A stretch of 64,000 nt of DNA, from positions 34,687 to 98,686 of the forward strand of contig VGOP01000003.1 in NCBI GenBank assembly GCA_016875875.1, given 5' to 3'. The position numbers and the translations under genes were made by a program. Positions 48,984 to 56,665 of this stretch are shown one piece after another (within the stretch, counting starts at the first letter, position 1; each line of letters begins with the position of its first letter). The notes beneath the pieces were generated by a model. It did no database searches. It was given only the letters and a program-made list of their open reading frames with translations, and was not told the origin of the DNA. This DNA is from Chloroflexota bacterium (lineage in GTDB: Bacteria; Chloroflexota; Dehalococcoidia; GIF9; UBA5629).

Positions 48984-49080
48984 GACTTTGTGTTCCAGTG
49001 CAAGTCGGGACAGTTTGAGTTCTTGAGGTCACAATTTTTGACCTCAAGTCAGTGGGGTGGGCGGCGCTATCTTCCTGACC
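48984..49080 (+). pseudogene. ORF6N-domain relic
   Basis: One frame reads DFVFQ...QFEFLRSQFLTSSQWGGRRYLPD and then diverges. It matches the conserved FEFLRSQ...S-WGGRRYLP block of ORF6N (phage antirepressor-type) domains, here cut before the usual TEQGVAML segment. A stop lies just upstream of DFVFQ. It is a remnant of a mobile-element or phage gene directly next to the GHKL module. Confidence 0.65.
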
Positions 49081-49231
49081 CATCGTTGCCATTTATACTT
49101 GCGCCATATTTCAGAAATTCCCCAAGTCTTGCCGGACGCCTCCTAAATATGTTAATCAGCGAAGGTCGTCTTTGACGTGCCCGTGGTCGAAGGCTATACT
49201 AGATTCATCTTGATAAGGGGGTATGCTAATC

Positions 49232-50653
49232 ATGTCTGAAGTTTGCTGGATGTCTGCTGTTGAGCTTTTGTCTGCCTACAAAAAGGGGAAGCTGTCACCG
49301 GTTGAAGTGGTGAAAACGCTGCTGGCAAGAATAGACGAAATAAACCCCAAGATAAATGCCTTTGTCACCAGGACTAACGAGATGGCTTTGTCGGCGGCAA
49401 AGGAGTCTGAAAACGCCTTTCAAAAAGGGAAGCCGAGGCCTCTGGAAGGCGTGCCTATCGCCATTAAGGACAATGTGTTCACCAAAGGCATAAGGACCAC
49501 CTTCGGCTCAAAGCTGTACGAGAAATTTGTACCGGATAGGGATGCGATTCTGGTCGAGCGTTTGAAAAATGCCGGTGCGGTCATACTGGGCAAGACTAAC
49601 CTACCGGAGTTCGGACTGGTTGGTATCACCGATAACCTCGTGTTTGGCAAAACTGTTAATCCCTGGAATTTGAACAGGACGCCGGGCGGTTCCAGCGGCG
49701 GTGCTGCGGCGGCCGTAGCCGCAGGACTTTGCCCGGTGGCTCACGGCAACGACGGTGGCGGCTCCATAAGGATACCTTCAAGCTTCTGCGGCGTGTTTGG
49801 CTTGAAGCCGTCTTATGGTAGAGTGCCAACCTATCCTCATTTGCCCGGCTGGGAAACCCTCAATCATGAAGGCTCGCTTTCCCGGACGGTCGAGGATAAT
49901 GCGCTTATGCTCGATGTAATGGCCGGTCCCTCGCTCTACGACCAGAACTCGCTGCCGCAATATCCGGGCAAATTCCAAAAGGACATGAAGGGCGACATCA
50001 AGGGTCTGAGAGTGGCTTTCTCGTCCGACCTCGGCGGCGGCTTCCCTGTGGACAGCCAGGTGCTTGAAATTTGCCGGAAGGCAGCTCTTAGCTTTAAGGA
50101 GCTCGGCTGTACGGTGGAGGAGATAAAACCAGGCTGGATGAATATGGAACCTGATTTCCTGGTCACCTTGTTATCAGAAACTCTCACTGCACACGAAAAT
50201 GAACTGGACAAGTTCAAAGAGATTGTATTTCCTCCTTACATACCATTCATAGAGTTCGCCTCAGCCTACAATAACCGCGATGTAATCAGGGTGCAGTTCA
50301 ACCGTTACAAATTTTATGAGCAGGCCAGCCAGGTCTTTGAGAAGTATGACCTGATGTTGACTCCGACTCTGGCGACAGCTGCCTTTGAGGCCGGAGACAT
50401 GGGACCGCTGGGGCCGGAGAAGGTAAATGGTCAGGACAGCAGTCCAAGCTCCTGGGTCTGTTTTACCTATCCCTTCAACTTCACCGGGCAGCCGGCGGCT
50501 TCGGTCCCCTGCGGCTTCAACTCCGAAGGACTTCCCGTAGGGCTGCAGATTGTTGGCAGGCGTCTCGACGAGGCGCTGGTACTAAGAGCCTCAGCGGCAT
50601 TCGAGAAAGCTCATCCGTGGAGAGACAGGAAACCACCGATAGTATCTGCCTAG
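49232..50653 (+). CDS. Amidase signature family enzyme
   Basis: Hydrolyses an amide to acid and ammonia using the Ser-cisSer-Lys triad. Lys is in VPIAIKDNVF, the serines in GGSSGGAAAAVAAG and HGNDGGGSIRIP. The length, 473 residues, is usual. I start at the ATG of 49232; the earlier ATG at 49223 is only one or two bases from AAGGGGG. This family also includes GatA, but no gatB or gatC is near and the residues around the motif look like a general amidase, not a GatA. The substrate is unknown. A class II aldolase gene follows after 64 bases. Confidence 0.88.
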   Translation: MSEVCWMSAVELLSAYKKGKLSPVEVVKTLLARIDEINPKINAFVTRTNEMALSAAKESENAFQKGKPRPLEGVPIAIKDNVFTKGIRTTFGSKLYEKFVPDRDAILVERLKNAGAVILGKTNLPEFGLVGITDNLVFGKTVNPWNLNRTPGGSSGGAAAAVAAGLCPVAHGNDGGGSIRIPSSFCGVFGLKPSYGRVPTYPHLPGWETLNHEGSLSRTVEDNALMLDVMAGPSLYDQNSLPQYPGKFQKDMKGDIKGLRVAFSSDLGGGFPVDSQVLEICRKAALSFKELGCTVEEIKPGWMNMEPDFLVTLLSETLTAHENELDKFKEIVFPPYIPFIEFASAYNNRDVIRVQFNRYKFYEQASQVFEKYDLMLTPTLATAAFEAGDMGPLGPEKVNGQDSSPSSWVCFTYPFNFTGQPAASVPCGFNSEGLPVGLQIVGRRLDEALVLRASAAFEKAHPWRDRKPPIVSA

Positions 50654-50717
50654 TCCAGTCATAGATGTTGGGCTGACCAATCGAAAGCTTAAGTCTTAAG
50701 AATCAGGAGATGATATA

Positions 50718-51380
50718 GTGATGTGGGAATCTGAAAAGAAGCAAGTGATTGAGGCGGCTCAGGAGATGGAGAGGAAGGGGTTGGTGGTGGGCACGGCGGG
50801 TAATATTAGCCTGCGACTTAAAGACCCCGGTGGTCGGGAACTGCTGGCCATTACTCCCAGCGGCTGCTATTATGATTCGCTCAAGGTTGACGACATAGTG
50901 GTGGTTGATTTTGCCGGACAGAAGGTCGAAGGCGAGCTGAAACCTACCATAGAGATGGTAATGCACATCGAGGTTCACAAGGCGCGGAAAAAGATCAATG
51001 CCGTCGTTCATGCTCATCCCCCCCTTTGTAGCGCCATTGCCGTTGCCGGCCTGGATATACCTCCACTAATAGATGAGCAAGTCATCCTTATCGGCGGGGA
51101 GATAAAGGTTGCCCAATACGGTTTCCCCGGTACCCCAGAGCTGGCGAAAAACGTGGTCTCGGCGCTGGGACCTAGAAACGCCGTCATACTGGCAAATCAT
51201 GGCGTTCTCTCCGTGGGCAGGGACATGCGTGAAGCTTTGACTATCTGCGAGCTGGCGGAGGAGATGGCGAAAATATACGTCTCTGCCCTGAGTCTGGGCA
51301 AGGTTAACCAGCTTCCGGCTGAGGTAGTTGAGCTGGAGCAGGCGTTCTTCGCTTCCGTCTACGGCGAAAGTGAACCATAA
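50718..51380 (+). CDS. Class II aldolase/adducin family protein
   Basis: A zinc-dependent aldolase or epimerase of the fuculose-1-phosphate type. The conserved zinc ligands and catalytic Glu are visible in VVHAHPPLCSA, ILANHGVLSVG and TIEMVMHIEVHKAR. The GTAGNISLRL near the N-terminus is the substrate phosphate loop. At 220 residues it is of normal length. GTG at 50718 and ATG at 50721 both fit the AGGAG upstream; the exact start is uncertain by one codon. The sugar or hydroxyacid acted on is unknown. Confidence 0.85.
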   Translation: MMWESEKKQVIEAAQEMERKGLVVGTAGNISLRLKDPGGRELLAITPSGCYYDSLKVDDIVVVDFAGQKVEGELKPTIEMVMHIEVHKARKKINAVVHAHPPLCSAIAVAGLDIPPLIDEQVILIGGEIKVAQYGFPGTPELAKNVVSALGPRNAVILANHGVLSVGRDMREALTICELAEEMAKIYVSALSLGKVNQLPAEVVELEQAFFASVYGESEP

Positions 51381-51555
51381 GGGGCAATCACGATTTTCCC
51401 CAACCTTCTACTCGAAAGAGCCTACAAGACCCTATTCTTGCACAAATGTGACCTGACTATTTATTTCCCCCCTTAAAGCCTTTCAAGCTGGCTAAACTAA
51501 TTTTACCTTCTCTTCGTTATATATATTGGGAACCTAAGAGGAGGTGGCTACAGCG

Positions 51556-51927
51556 ATGGTTAAGACCAAGTTGTTCTTAGGGGCTATCTTTTTAACAGCT
51601 GTTATTTCTTTATTCAGTGCCTGTGCCATTTCAAAGGCATACGCAGAACCAGACTTGGTAGGTTGGATTGACGGCGTGCAGCAGGTTAAAGAGGGTGAAA
51701 AGCCGGGACAGATTCTCGTGGGGTCACTCGATGATAAGACATCTGATAAGTATGCGGTCACGATAACCAGCATGACCTTGATACGCATGCTGGTCGGTGA
51801 CGTACGATACCCGGCAAGCTTTGCCTCTTTAGAAGAGGGCAAGAAGGTACAGATATGGTTCTCGGGACCCGTTATGGAGTCTTATCCGGCTCAAGTTGTA
51901 GCTTATAAGATAGTAATTGTAGAGTGA
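51556..51927 (+). CDS. Small lipoprotein, DUF3221-like
   Basis: The start at 51556 follows GAGGAGG; the signal peptide ends SLFSAC (a lipobox-like site). The 123-residue product is beta-rich: LVGWIDGVQQVKEGEKPGQILVGSLDD, ITSMTLIRM and VQIWFSGPVMESYPAQVVAYKIVIV. The GWIxxV...ILVxS...VWFxGPVxESYPAQ shape is that of DUF3221/YobA-type domains, whose role is unknown. It is likely anchored on the outer side of the membrane. Confidence 0.7.
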   Translation: MVKTKLFLGAIFLTAVISLFSACAISKAYAEPDLVGWIDGVQQVKEGEKPGQILVGSLDDKTSDKYAVTITSMTLIRMLVGDVRYPASFASLEEGKKVQIWFSGPVMESYPAQVVAYKIVIVE

Positions 51928-52038
51928 GTGTAGGGATAGATATATTGCAGTGGCCTGTATGTTGTTGTCGTCTCTTATTTACTAGCCTGGACCAATGTGA
52001 TAGCAAGCACACATTACTCTAGAGAAATTCTACCTCCA

Positions 52039-53244
52039 TTAGCTTTTGGCAGGCTCTCTTAACACTATTGCCAGTATGAAAGATATGCCCAATAATCCTG
52101 CGATAAATGCCAGCGGCAAGATGTACTGCCCGGTGGTTCCGCGCATGAATTCCATCGTGGGAACAATAGCTACGGCAGCGGCGTTTCCCAAAAGCTGCAA
52201 GTAGCCCACGGAAATCCCGGCGAACCTGGCGCCCGTGATCTCGGCAGACATCGTCAGCATTATGGGCAGAGCAGAAATCAGGAAGAAGCCCAGGAATATG
52301 CCATTGACCATGTTCAGCGCATAACCCTTAGTGAGCATCAAAGCGATGATGGATGCAACTCCAATTGAGGATGCCAGCAGTAGAAATGGCTTCCTCCTCA
52401 TTATTTTGTCCGAAACCAATGGGATGATGATGCAGCCGAGCATGCCGCTAAGAATCAGTATTGCGGATATAGTGCCGGCATCGGTCATTGGAATCTGATG
52501 CAGTTCGTTCAATATTTTTTCCAGCCAGGTAGCCAGGCCGTTGAAAACTCCAATACCTATCAAGGCTATAAAGCCGAGAATCACAAAGTCCCTCATTTTA
52601 AGAATCGTCTTGATACCTTGCCAGCTTGTGAGTTCCTCCTGCTCCTCTACTTCTCGGGGGGCAATTTCGGGCTTGGATTTAACCAGGGTAAAGAACAGCA
52701 CCACGCCCAAAAGGCCTATGGCGCCGTAGATTAGGAGCATGGTTTCGAATCCCAGGAATTGCACCAGCGCTGGCGTTGCTCCCAACCCAACCATCATGCC
52801 AATGAACAGTGCCAGAGAGCCGAGCCCCACTGCAGTGGCCTCTTCTTTCTGTGGAAACCAGGTTACGGCAAGCTTGGTAACGCCGTTCAGTACAAAAGGT
52901 TGCCCTATTGAAATTCCTATCTGGGAAATCAGGAGTATGGTGAATGAGTCAGGATTAACCAGGCGGAGCATGGCGAATATGCCGGTGAAAAGGGCACCTA
53001 TGCCAACGCCGTATTTAAATCCCTTCTTATCGATAACCAGGCCAGCGGGCATGGTAAGTAAAACTTGGACTAGGGGAAAAACCAGCGTGAACCACATGAC
53101 GCTGCTTGCCGGTATGCTTAAACGTTCTTCAATGAAAGTCTCAATGGCGGCAAAGTTCAGCCAGTACAGCTGAGTAAGAGCGGCTACATACATATAGACA
53201 GCCAGAATAACCCATCTATACTTGTAAACTTTATATTCGTCCAT
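52039..53244 (-). CDS. Major facilitator superfamily transporter
   Basis: A 401-residue transporter with 12 predicted membrane spans. The MFS loop-2 motif is present in altered form (VIDKKGFKYGVGIGALF), and DKIMRRKPFLLLASSIGV lies in the symmetrical loop. The acidic central loop (EIAPREVEEQEEL) separates the halves. The substrate cannot be read from the sequence; no neighbouring gene points to one. The gene stands alone between the DUF3221-like lipoprotein and a hydrolase gene. Confidence 0.85.
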   Translation of the reverse strand: MDEYKVYKYRWVILAVYMYVAALTQLYWLNFAAIETFIEERLSIPASSVMWFTLVFPLVQVLLTMPAGLVIDKKGFKYGVGIGALFTGIFAMLRLVNPDSFTILLISQIGISIGQPFVLNGVTKLAVTWFPQKEEATAVGLGSLALFIGMMVGLGATPALVQFLGFETMLLIYGAIGLLGVVLFFTLVKSKPEIAPREVEEQEELTSWQGIKTILKMRDFVILGFIALIGIGVFNGLATWLEKILNELHQIPMTDAGTISAILILSGMLGCIIIPLVSDKIMRRKPFLLLASSIGVASIIALMLTKGYALNMVNGIFLGFFLISALPIMLTMSAEITGARFAGISVGYLQLLGNAAAVAIVPTMEFMRGTTGQYILPLAFIAGLLGISFILAIVLREPAKS

Positions 53245-53461
53245 TACTTTCCTTCCCCCTCTCTGTATTTAGTTCTTTGCAGTTTGCGGCAAGGTTTGTA
53301 ATGCTTAACGGAGGTAGTATACCACTTGAAGAAAGTCTCTGCACGTTGTAGAAAGGGGCAATGGACATAACTGAAGGGCTGTGCTTATATCTCTAGAAAG
53401 GAGATTAGTTGATGAGGTTTTGATGCAAGGGGATAATGTCTCTTGTCAAAGATGGCAGCTT

Positions 53462-54283
53462 TTAGTCCAAGAAATTCGCCAGAAGCTGTGAAAACTCCTC
53501 GGTTCTTTGCTTGTAGACGCTATGACCACACCCTTCGAAGATGTGTAACTGACAGTCAGGAATCAGCTCAGCGGCAACGTAAGCATGAGCCGCAGGTACA
53601 ATACGGTCCCCAGCACCCCAGACCAACAACGTAGGCATAGTTAATTCAGAAAGCTGGTTCAGCAACACTGTTGTCTGCCCCCTCAATGTCGTCATGGTCT
53701 TTCCTATGTCCATCTTGACCCGGGTAAGAGGGTTGGCAAATTTAAAAGGAGCATAGAATAGGCGAGCCAGCCATTTAACACCCTTTAAGATAGCAATGCC
53801 AGCTTCCCCGAGAGACTTGCAAAGAGCTGGATGAGACAGGAGCCTGACCCAAAGTGCTGTTTCTTTTCCCAGGCACCAGCTGCTTACCAGCACCAGCCCC
53901 TTTACTTTCTGGGGAAATTTCAGCGCGTAGTGTAAGGCGATACCACCACCAATCGAATGTCCCATTAAATAGAAGCGCTCGAGGCCCAGTGTATCGGCAA
54001 AGTCCTCTATGAAGGTTACGAAGTCTGGTAGATGAAACTTATCGTTAGCCGATTGACTGTGCCCGAAGCCGGGGAGGTCGGGAATATATACACTATAATT
54101 TCTGGAAAGCTCTTTCGCATTTTCCCGCCATGACCTGGCGCCATCGCCACCACCATGAATTACAATTAGCGGGTCACCTTGCCCACCGGCAAAATATCGA
54201 ATGTTAAGGTTGCCGACTGTTATCCTCTTGCTGTGGATATTGTTCGCTACCTCTTTGTTTCTTTCCTGAGTTGATGAGGCCAT
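53462..54283 (-). CDS. Alpha/beta-fold hydrolase
   Basis: A 273-residue hydrolase. The nucleophile elbow is LMGHSIGGGIALHYA, the acid is in VWGAGDRIVP, and the base is in FEGCGHSVYKQR. The oxyanion region is VIHGGGDGARSW. The substrate is unknown; relatives include esterases and haloalkane or epoxide hydrolases. Its ATG directly follows the stop of the RRM protein gene with no gap, so the two are translationally coupled, an odd pairing of RNA-binding protein and hydrolase. Confidence 0.87.
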   Translation of the reverse strand: MASSTQERNKEVANNIHSKRITVGNLNIRYFAGGQGDPLIVIHGGGDGARSWRENAKELSRNYSVYIPDLPGFGHSQSANDKFHLPDFVTFIEDFADTLGLERFYLMGHSIGGGIALHYALKFPQKVKGLVLVSSWCLGKETALWVRLLSHPALCKSLGEAGIAILKGVKWLARLFYAPFKFANPLTRVKMDIGKTMTTLRGQTTVLLNQLSELTMPTLLVWGAGDRIVPAAHAYVAAELIPDCQLHIFEGCGHSVYKQRTEEFSQLLANFLD

Positions 54284-54628
54284 TTAGTATCTTTTCCGGC
54301 CTCCTCCTTTGCCAGGCCTACCACCACTACCGCCACCGTAGGAACCACCTCTGCCGCCACCATAGGAACCACGGCTCCTGTTATCGGTACGAGGGCGAGC
54401 ACCACTTACAGACAGTGCCCGGTTGTGTAGCAATTTACCATTCAGACCATTAATTGCCGCTTGGCCTTGAGACAACGTTGGCATTTCAACAAACGCAAAT
54501 CCCTTAGATTGCCCACTATACTTGTCTTTTATGATGCTTACAGATGTCACTTCTCCAAAAGCCGCGAATTCTTCCCGCAATTCCTCTTCGGTTACCTCGT
54601 AGGCCAAGTTGCCCACATAGATATTCAA
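54284..54628 (-). CDS. RRM RNA-binding protein with Gly-rich tail
   Basis: A single RNA recognition motif of about 80 residues: MNIYVGNLAYEVTEEELREEF holds the RNP2 strand and KGFAFVEMPT the RNP1 strand. The C-terminal tail is a glycine/arginine/serine-rich stretch (GGGRGGSYGGGSGGRPGKGG). This resembles bacterial Rbp proteins, often induced by cold. AAAGGAGG lies nine bases upstream. The zinc-ribbon gene lies upstream, with a strong hairpin between. It overlaps no other gene but ends exactly where the hydrolase gene begins. Confidence 0.93.
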   Translation of the reverse strand: MNIYVGNLAYEVTEEELREEFAAFGEVTSVSIIKDKYSGQSKGFAFVEMPTLSQGQAAINGLNGKLLHNRALSVSGARPRTDNRSRGSYGGGRGGSYGGGSGGRPGKGGGRKRY

Positions 54629-54661
54629 TTGGTGCCTCCTTTAGTTGATATGTAATGGAAG

Positions 54662-54695
54662 CACACATAGGCCGGGTATCCCCGGCCTATGTGTG
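54662..54695. terminator. Perfect 15-bp hairpin between zinc-ribbon and RRM genes
   Basis: CACACATAGGCCGGG (54662-54676) pairs exactly with CCCGGCCTATGTGTG (54681-54695), with loop tatc. It lies between the stop of the zinc-ribbon gene (54713) and the RRM ribosome binding site. No T-run follows on the minus strand, so it may be a partial terminator, a processing signal or an mRNA-stability element. Confidence 0.7.
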
Positions 54696-54712
54696 TCCTT
54701 TAAAAAGCAGCG

Positions 54713-55012
54713 TTACCTGCTTAGTTTGACCTTATTGTAGCAATCGCTACAATACACTGGTCTACCTTCGCGCGGTTCAAACGGCACTTCGGTGTCTTTG
54801 CCACATTGAGCGCAAGTTGCGGAGAACATTTGCCTTTGAGACCTGTAGCCACTGTTTCCGTAACGCTCTGACTTTCTTGCCTGGCGGCAGGATTGACAGC
54901 GCTTGGGCTCGTTAGTATAGCCTCTAGACGCGAAGAGTTCTTGTTCATCAGCACTGAAGGTGAAGGTAGTTCCGCAGTCGGAACACTGGATCGACTTGTC
55001 CTGAAAACCCAT
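54713..55012 (-). CDS. Zinc-ribbon protein, 99 aa
   Basis: Four CxxC pairs make two zinc sites: IQCSDCG and RCQSCRQ, then TCAQCGKD and VYCSDCYN. The middle is basic and Ser/Arg-rich (SERYGNSGYRSQRQ), suitable for RNA or DNA contact. The N-terminal FTFSADEQELFASRGYTNEPKRC segment is typical of the small probable zinc-ribbon proteins found next to cold-inducible RNA-binding genes. A long leader of about 110 bases precedes it. Confidence 0.82.
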   Translation of the reverse strand: MGFQDKSIQCSDCGTTFTFSADEQELFASRGYTNEPKRCQSCRQARKSERYGNSGYRSQRQMFSATCAQCGKDTEVPFEPREGRPVYCSDCYNKVKLSR

Positions 55013-55129
55013 TGGATGACCTCCTCTCTTATAAATAGTTGGTTGGAGCCTTGGTCATCCAGCACTTGAGTAGATATGAGTAATATAAACTAAGTTTGTG
55101 ATAACCTAAACTAAAACCACTAGACAAGT

Positions 55130-55158
55130 ATTATACACTAAAGGGTATCCCTTTGCAA
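55130..55158 (-). promoter_or_regulatory. Promoter of the zinc-ribbon/RRM transcript
   Basis: On the minus strand TTGCAA (55153-55158), 17-base spacer, TATAAT (55130-55135). Transcription would begin near 55123, leaving a leader of about 110 bases before the ATG at 55012, a length common in cold-shock mRNAs. The rest of the 55013-55310 gap shows no gene. Confidence 0.6.
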
Positions 55159-55310
55159 GAGACGGTAAAATTCCCCAGAAATAAGGCCTGCCAGGGCTAA
55201 AATGGCTATGATGTTCATTTCAAGGTATAATGATACGTCGCGGAACCGATGGCGATGCCCCGGGTATACGATTGAGGCCCAATTGTTAAAGAGTGAGTTT
55301 GGAGGGTGAA

Positions 55311-56066
55311 ATGGGAAAAACGATTGTAGTAGCCGGTAAAGGTGGGGTGGGCAAGACGGCTATCGCTGCCCTGCTCATAGATTTGTTGTCTAAAAAAGGA
55401 GTAGTGCTGGCTATTGATGCCGACCCTGCCACCAACCTCAATGCCGCTTTAGGCTTGCCTCTAGGAGGAACCGTAGGCCGGGCTCGCGAGGATGTCACTG
55501 AAGATATACAGAAGGGGCGCCTTTCGCCCACAGTGTCCAAACAGGATGTTCTGGATATGAAAATAAGGGAAGCCTTGGTAGAGTCGGCGAAGGTTGACCT
55601 TCTGGCTATGGGGCGGCCTGAGGGTCCGGGATGCTATTGTGCCGCCAATCACATGCTGCGCCTGTCCATAGACCGGCTGGCTAAAAATTACGATTATACG
55701 GTTATCGATTCTGAAGCTGGGATGGAACATATAAGCCGGCAGACGACTCGAGACGTAGACTTCCTGCTTATTGTTTCCGATGTAACCATGCGGGGTATCA
55801 CTACGGCGGCTAGAATGAAAGATTTGATCAAGGAGATGAGAACTAAGGTCGGGAAGGTGTCCCTAGCAGTAAACCGGGTTAAGAATGGTCTGCCACAGGA
55901 GATAGGGAAGGCTATCCACGATTTTGACCTCGACCTTGTGTCTACTATACCCGAAGACCAGAATCTTACCGATTTGGATATAAAAGGCAAGCCGATAATT
56001 GAGCTTCCTGAAAATTCACCGCTCAGGCAGGGGGCAAAGGAAATAGTCTCCAAGCTTGCGCTATGA
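55311..56066 (+). CDS. cooC: CODH nickel-insertion ATPase CooC
   Basis: A 251-residue MinD/ParA-like ATPase that delivers nickel to the CODH C-cluster. The deviant Walker A is AGKGGVGKTAI (residues 8-18) and the nickel-binding CxC is in GPGCYCAANHML. Other blocks are AIDADPATNLNAALGL and DSEAGMEHISRQTT. The start at 55311 follows TGGAGGG; the frame is open six codons further. It sits about 9 kb downstream of the CODH operon, with the GHKL module and unrelated genes between. The gene after it is an unrecognised small protein with a 24-base gap. Confidence 0.9.
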   Translation: MGKTIVVAGKGGVGKTAIAALLIDLLSKKGVVLAIDADPATNLNAALGLPLGGTVGRAREDVTEDIQKGRLSPTVSKQDVLDMKIREALVESAKVDLLAMGRPEGPGCYCAANHMLRLSIDRLAKNYDYTVIDSEAGMEHISRQTTRDVDFLLIVSDVTMRGITTAARMKDLIKEMRTKVGKVSLAVNRVKNGLPQEIGKAIHDFDLDLVSTIPEDQNLTDLDIKGKPIIELPENSPLRQGAKEIVSKLAL

Positions 56067-56090
56067 ATCGCTTGCGGAGGATGGTATCAA

Positions 56091-56504
56091 ATGGGGCTTA
56101 AAGACAAGAAATTGATTAGCCTGCGGGAAATAGAGGGAGCGGTGAGCCCGCATCAGAGGCAGATAGATATGGCGCTGAAAGTCAGGAAGGAAGCCCTTGA
56201 GTACGTTGCCGATGTTTCTAAGTTAGCTGAGTTTATCGGTGCTAAGGTGGAATCCTTGGGAATGGGTGAGGACTGGGCGATAAGCAAGGAGATCTTTCCC
56301 GGGGTGCAGGTCTTTTTTATTTTTAACCGTGCCGATGAAGAATTACCAAGTAGTTTTAGAGTTCTTTTCTCTGGCGACAGGATAAAGCTGATGAAGGGGG
56401 AGGATTTGGCTGGCTTTGTCATTCTCTATGTCATTCATATGCTTAGATATGTGAGGGATAGTAATCCGGGGAAGGAACTTCCTGAGGTTTGCTATAGAGT
56501 GTAG
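56091..56504 (+). CDS. Unrecognised protein downstream of cooC, 137 aa
   Basis: A soluble protein beginning GLKDKKLISLREIEGAVSPHQRQIDMALKVRKEAL. It has a helical N-terminal half, a beta-rich centre (VQVFFIFNRADEELPSSFRVLFSGDRIKLM) and a C-terminal helix (LAGFVILYVIHMLRYV). I recognise no family. The gap to cooC is 24 bases, so it probably belongs to the same transcript and may assist nickel delivery or CODH maturation; this is from position only. The last residue block has a lone Cys (PEVCYRV). Confidence 0.65.
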   Translation: MGLKDKKLISLREIEGAVSPHQRQIDMALKVRKEALEYVADVSKLAEFIGAKVESLGMGEDWAISKEIFPGVQVFFIFNRADEELPSSFRVLFSGDRIKLMKGEDLAGFVILYVIHMLRYVRDSNPGKELPEVCYRV

Positions 56505-56553
56505 TTAGTAGTCGTCGTGGGAAACATAGCGACGGAGCAATCTTAGTTTTTCT

Positions 56554-56649
56554 TCTGTCATCGCGAGGGGCACAAGCCCCGTGGCGATCTCGGCCGAGGC
56601 AGACGTGGGTAATAGACGGGGATTACTTTGCTCTGCTCGCAATGACAGA
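56554..56649. mobile_element. MITE-like 96-bp element
   Basis: Ends are inverted: TCTGTCATCGCGAG (56554-56567) against CTCGCAATGACAGA (56636-56649), 13 of 14 pairing. Inside are GGGGC-acaa-GCCCC and CGTGGCGATCTCGG. A diverged partial copy lies near 17256-17296. It has no coding capacity. Elements of this TGTCATTGCGAG type are dispersed in many bacterial genomes. It fills the gap before the acyl-CoA synthetase gene. Confidence 0.75.
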
Positions 56650-56665
56650 TTGAATGAGGTAACAG

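Noticed and set aside
49022..49048. Perfect 10-bp inverted repeat CTTGAGGTCA/TGACCTCAAG as an operator
   Set aside because: It falls inside the coding sequence of the ORF6N relic (FLRSQFLTSS), so it is explained by codons of a decayed gene.
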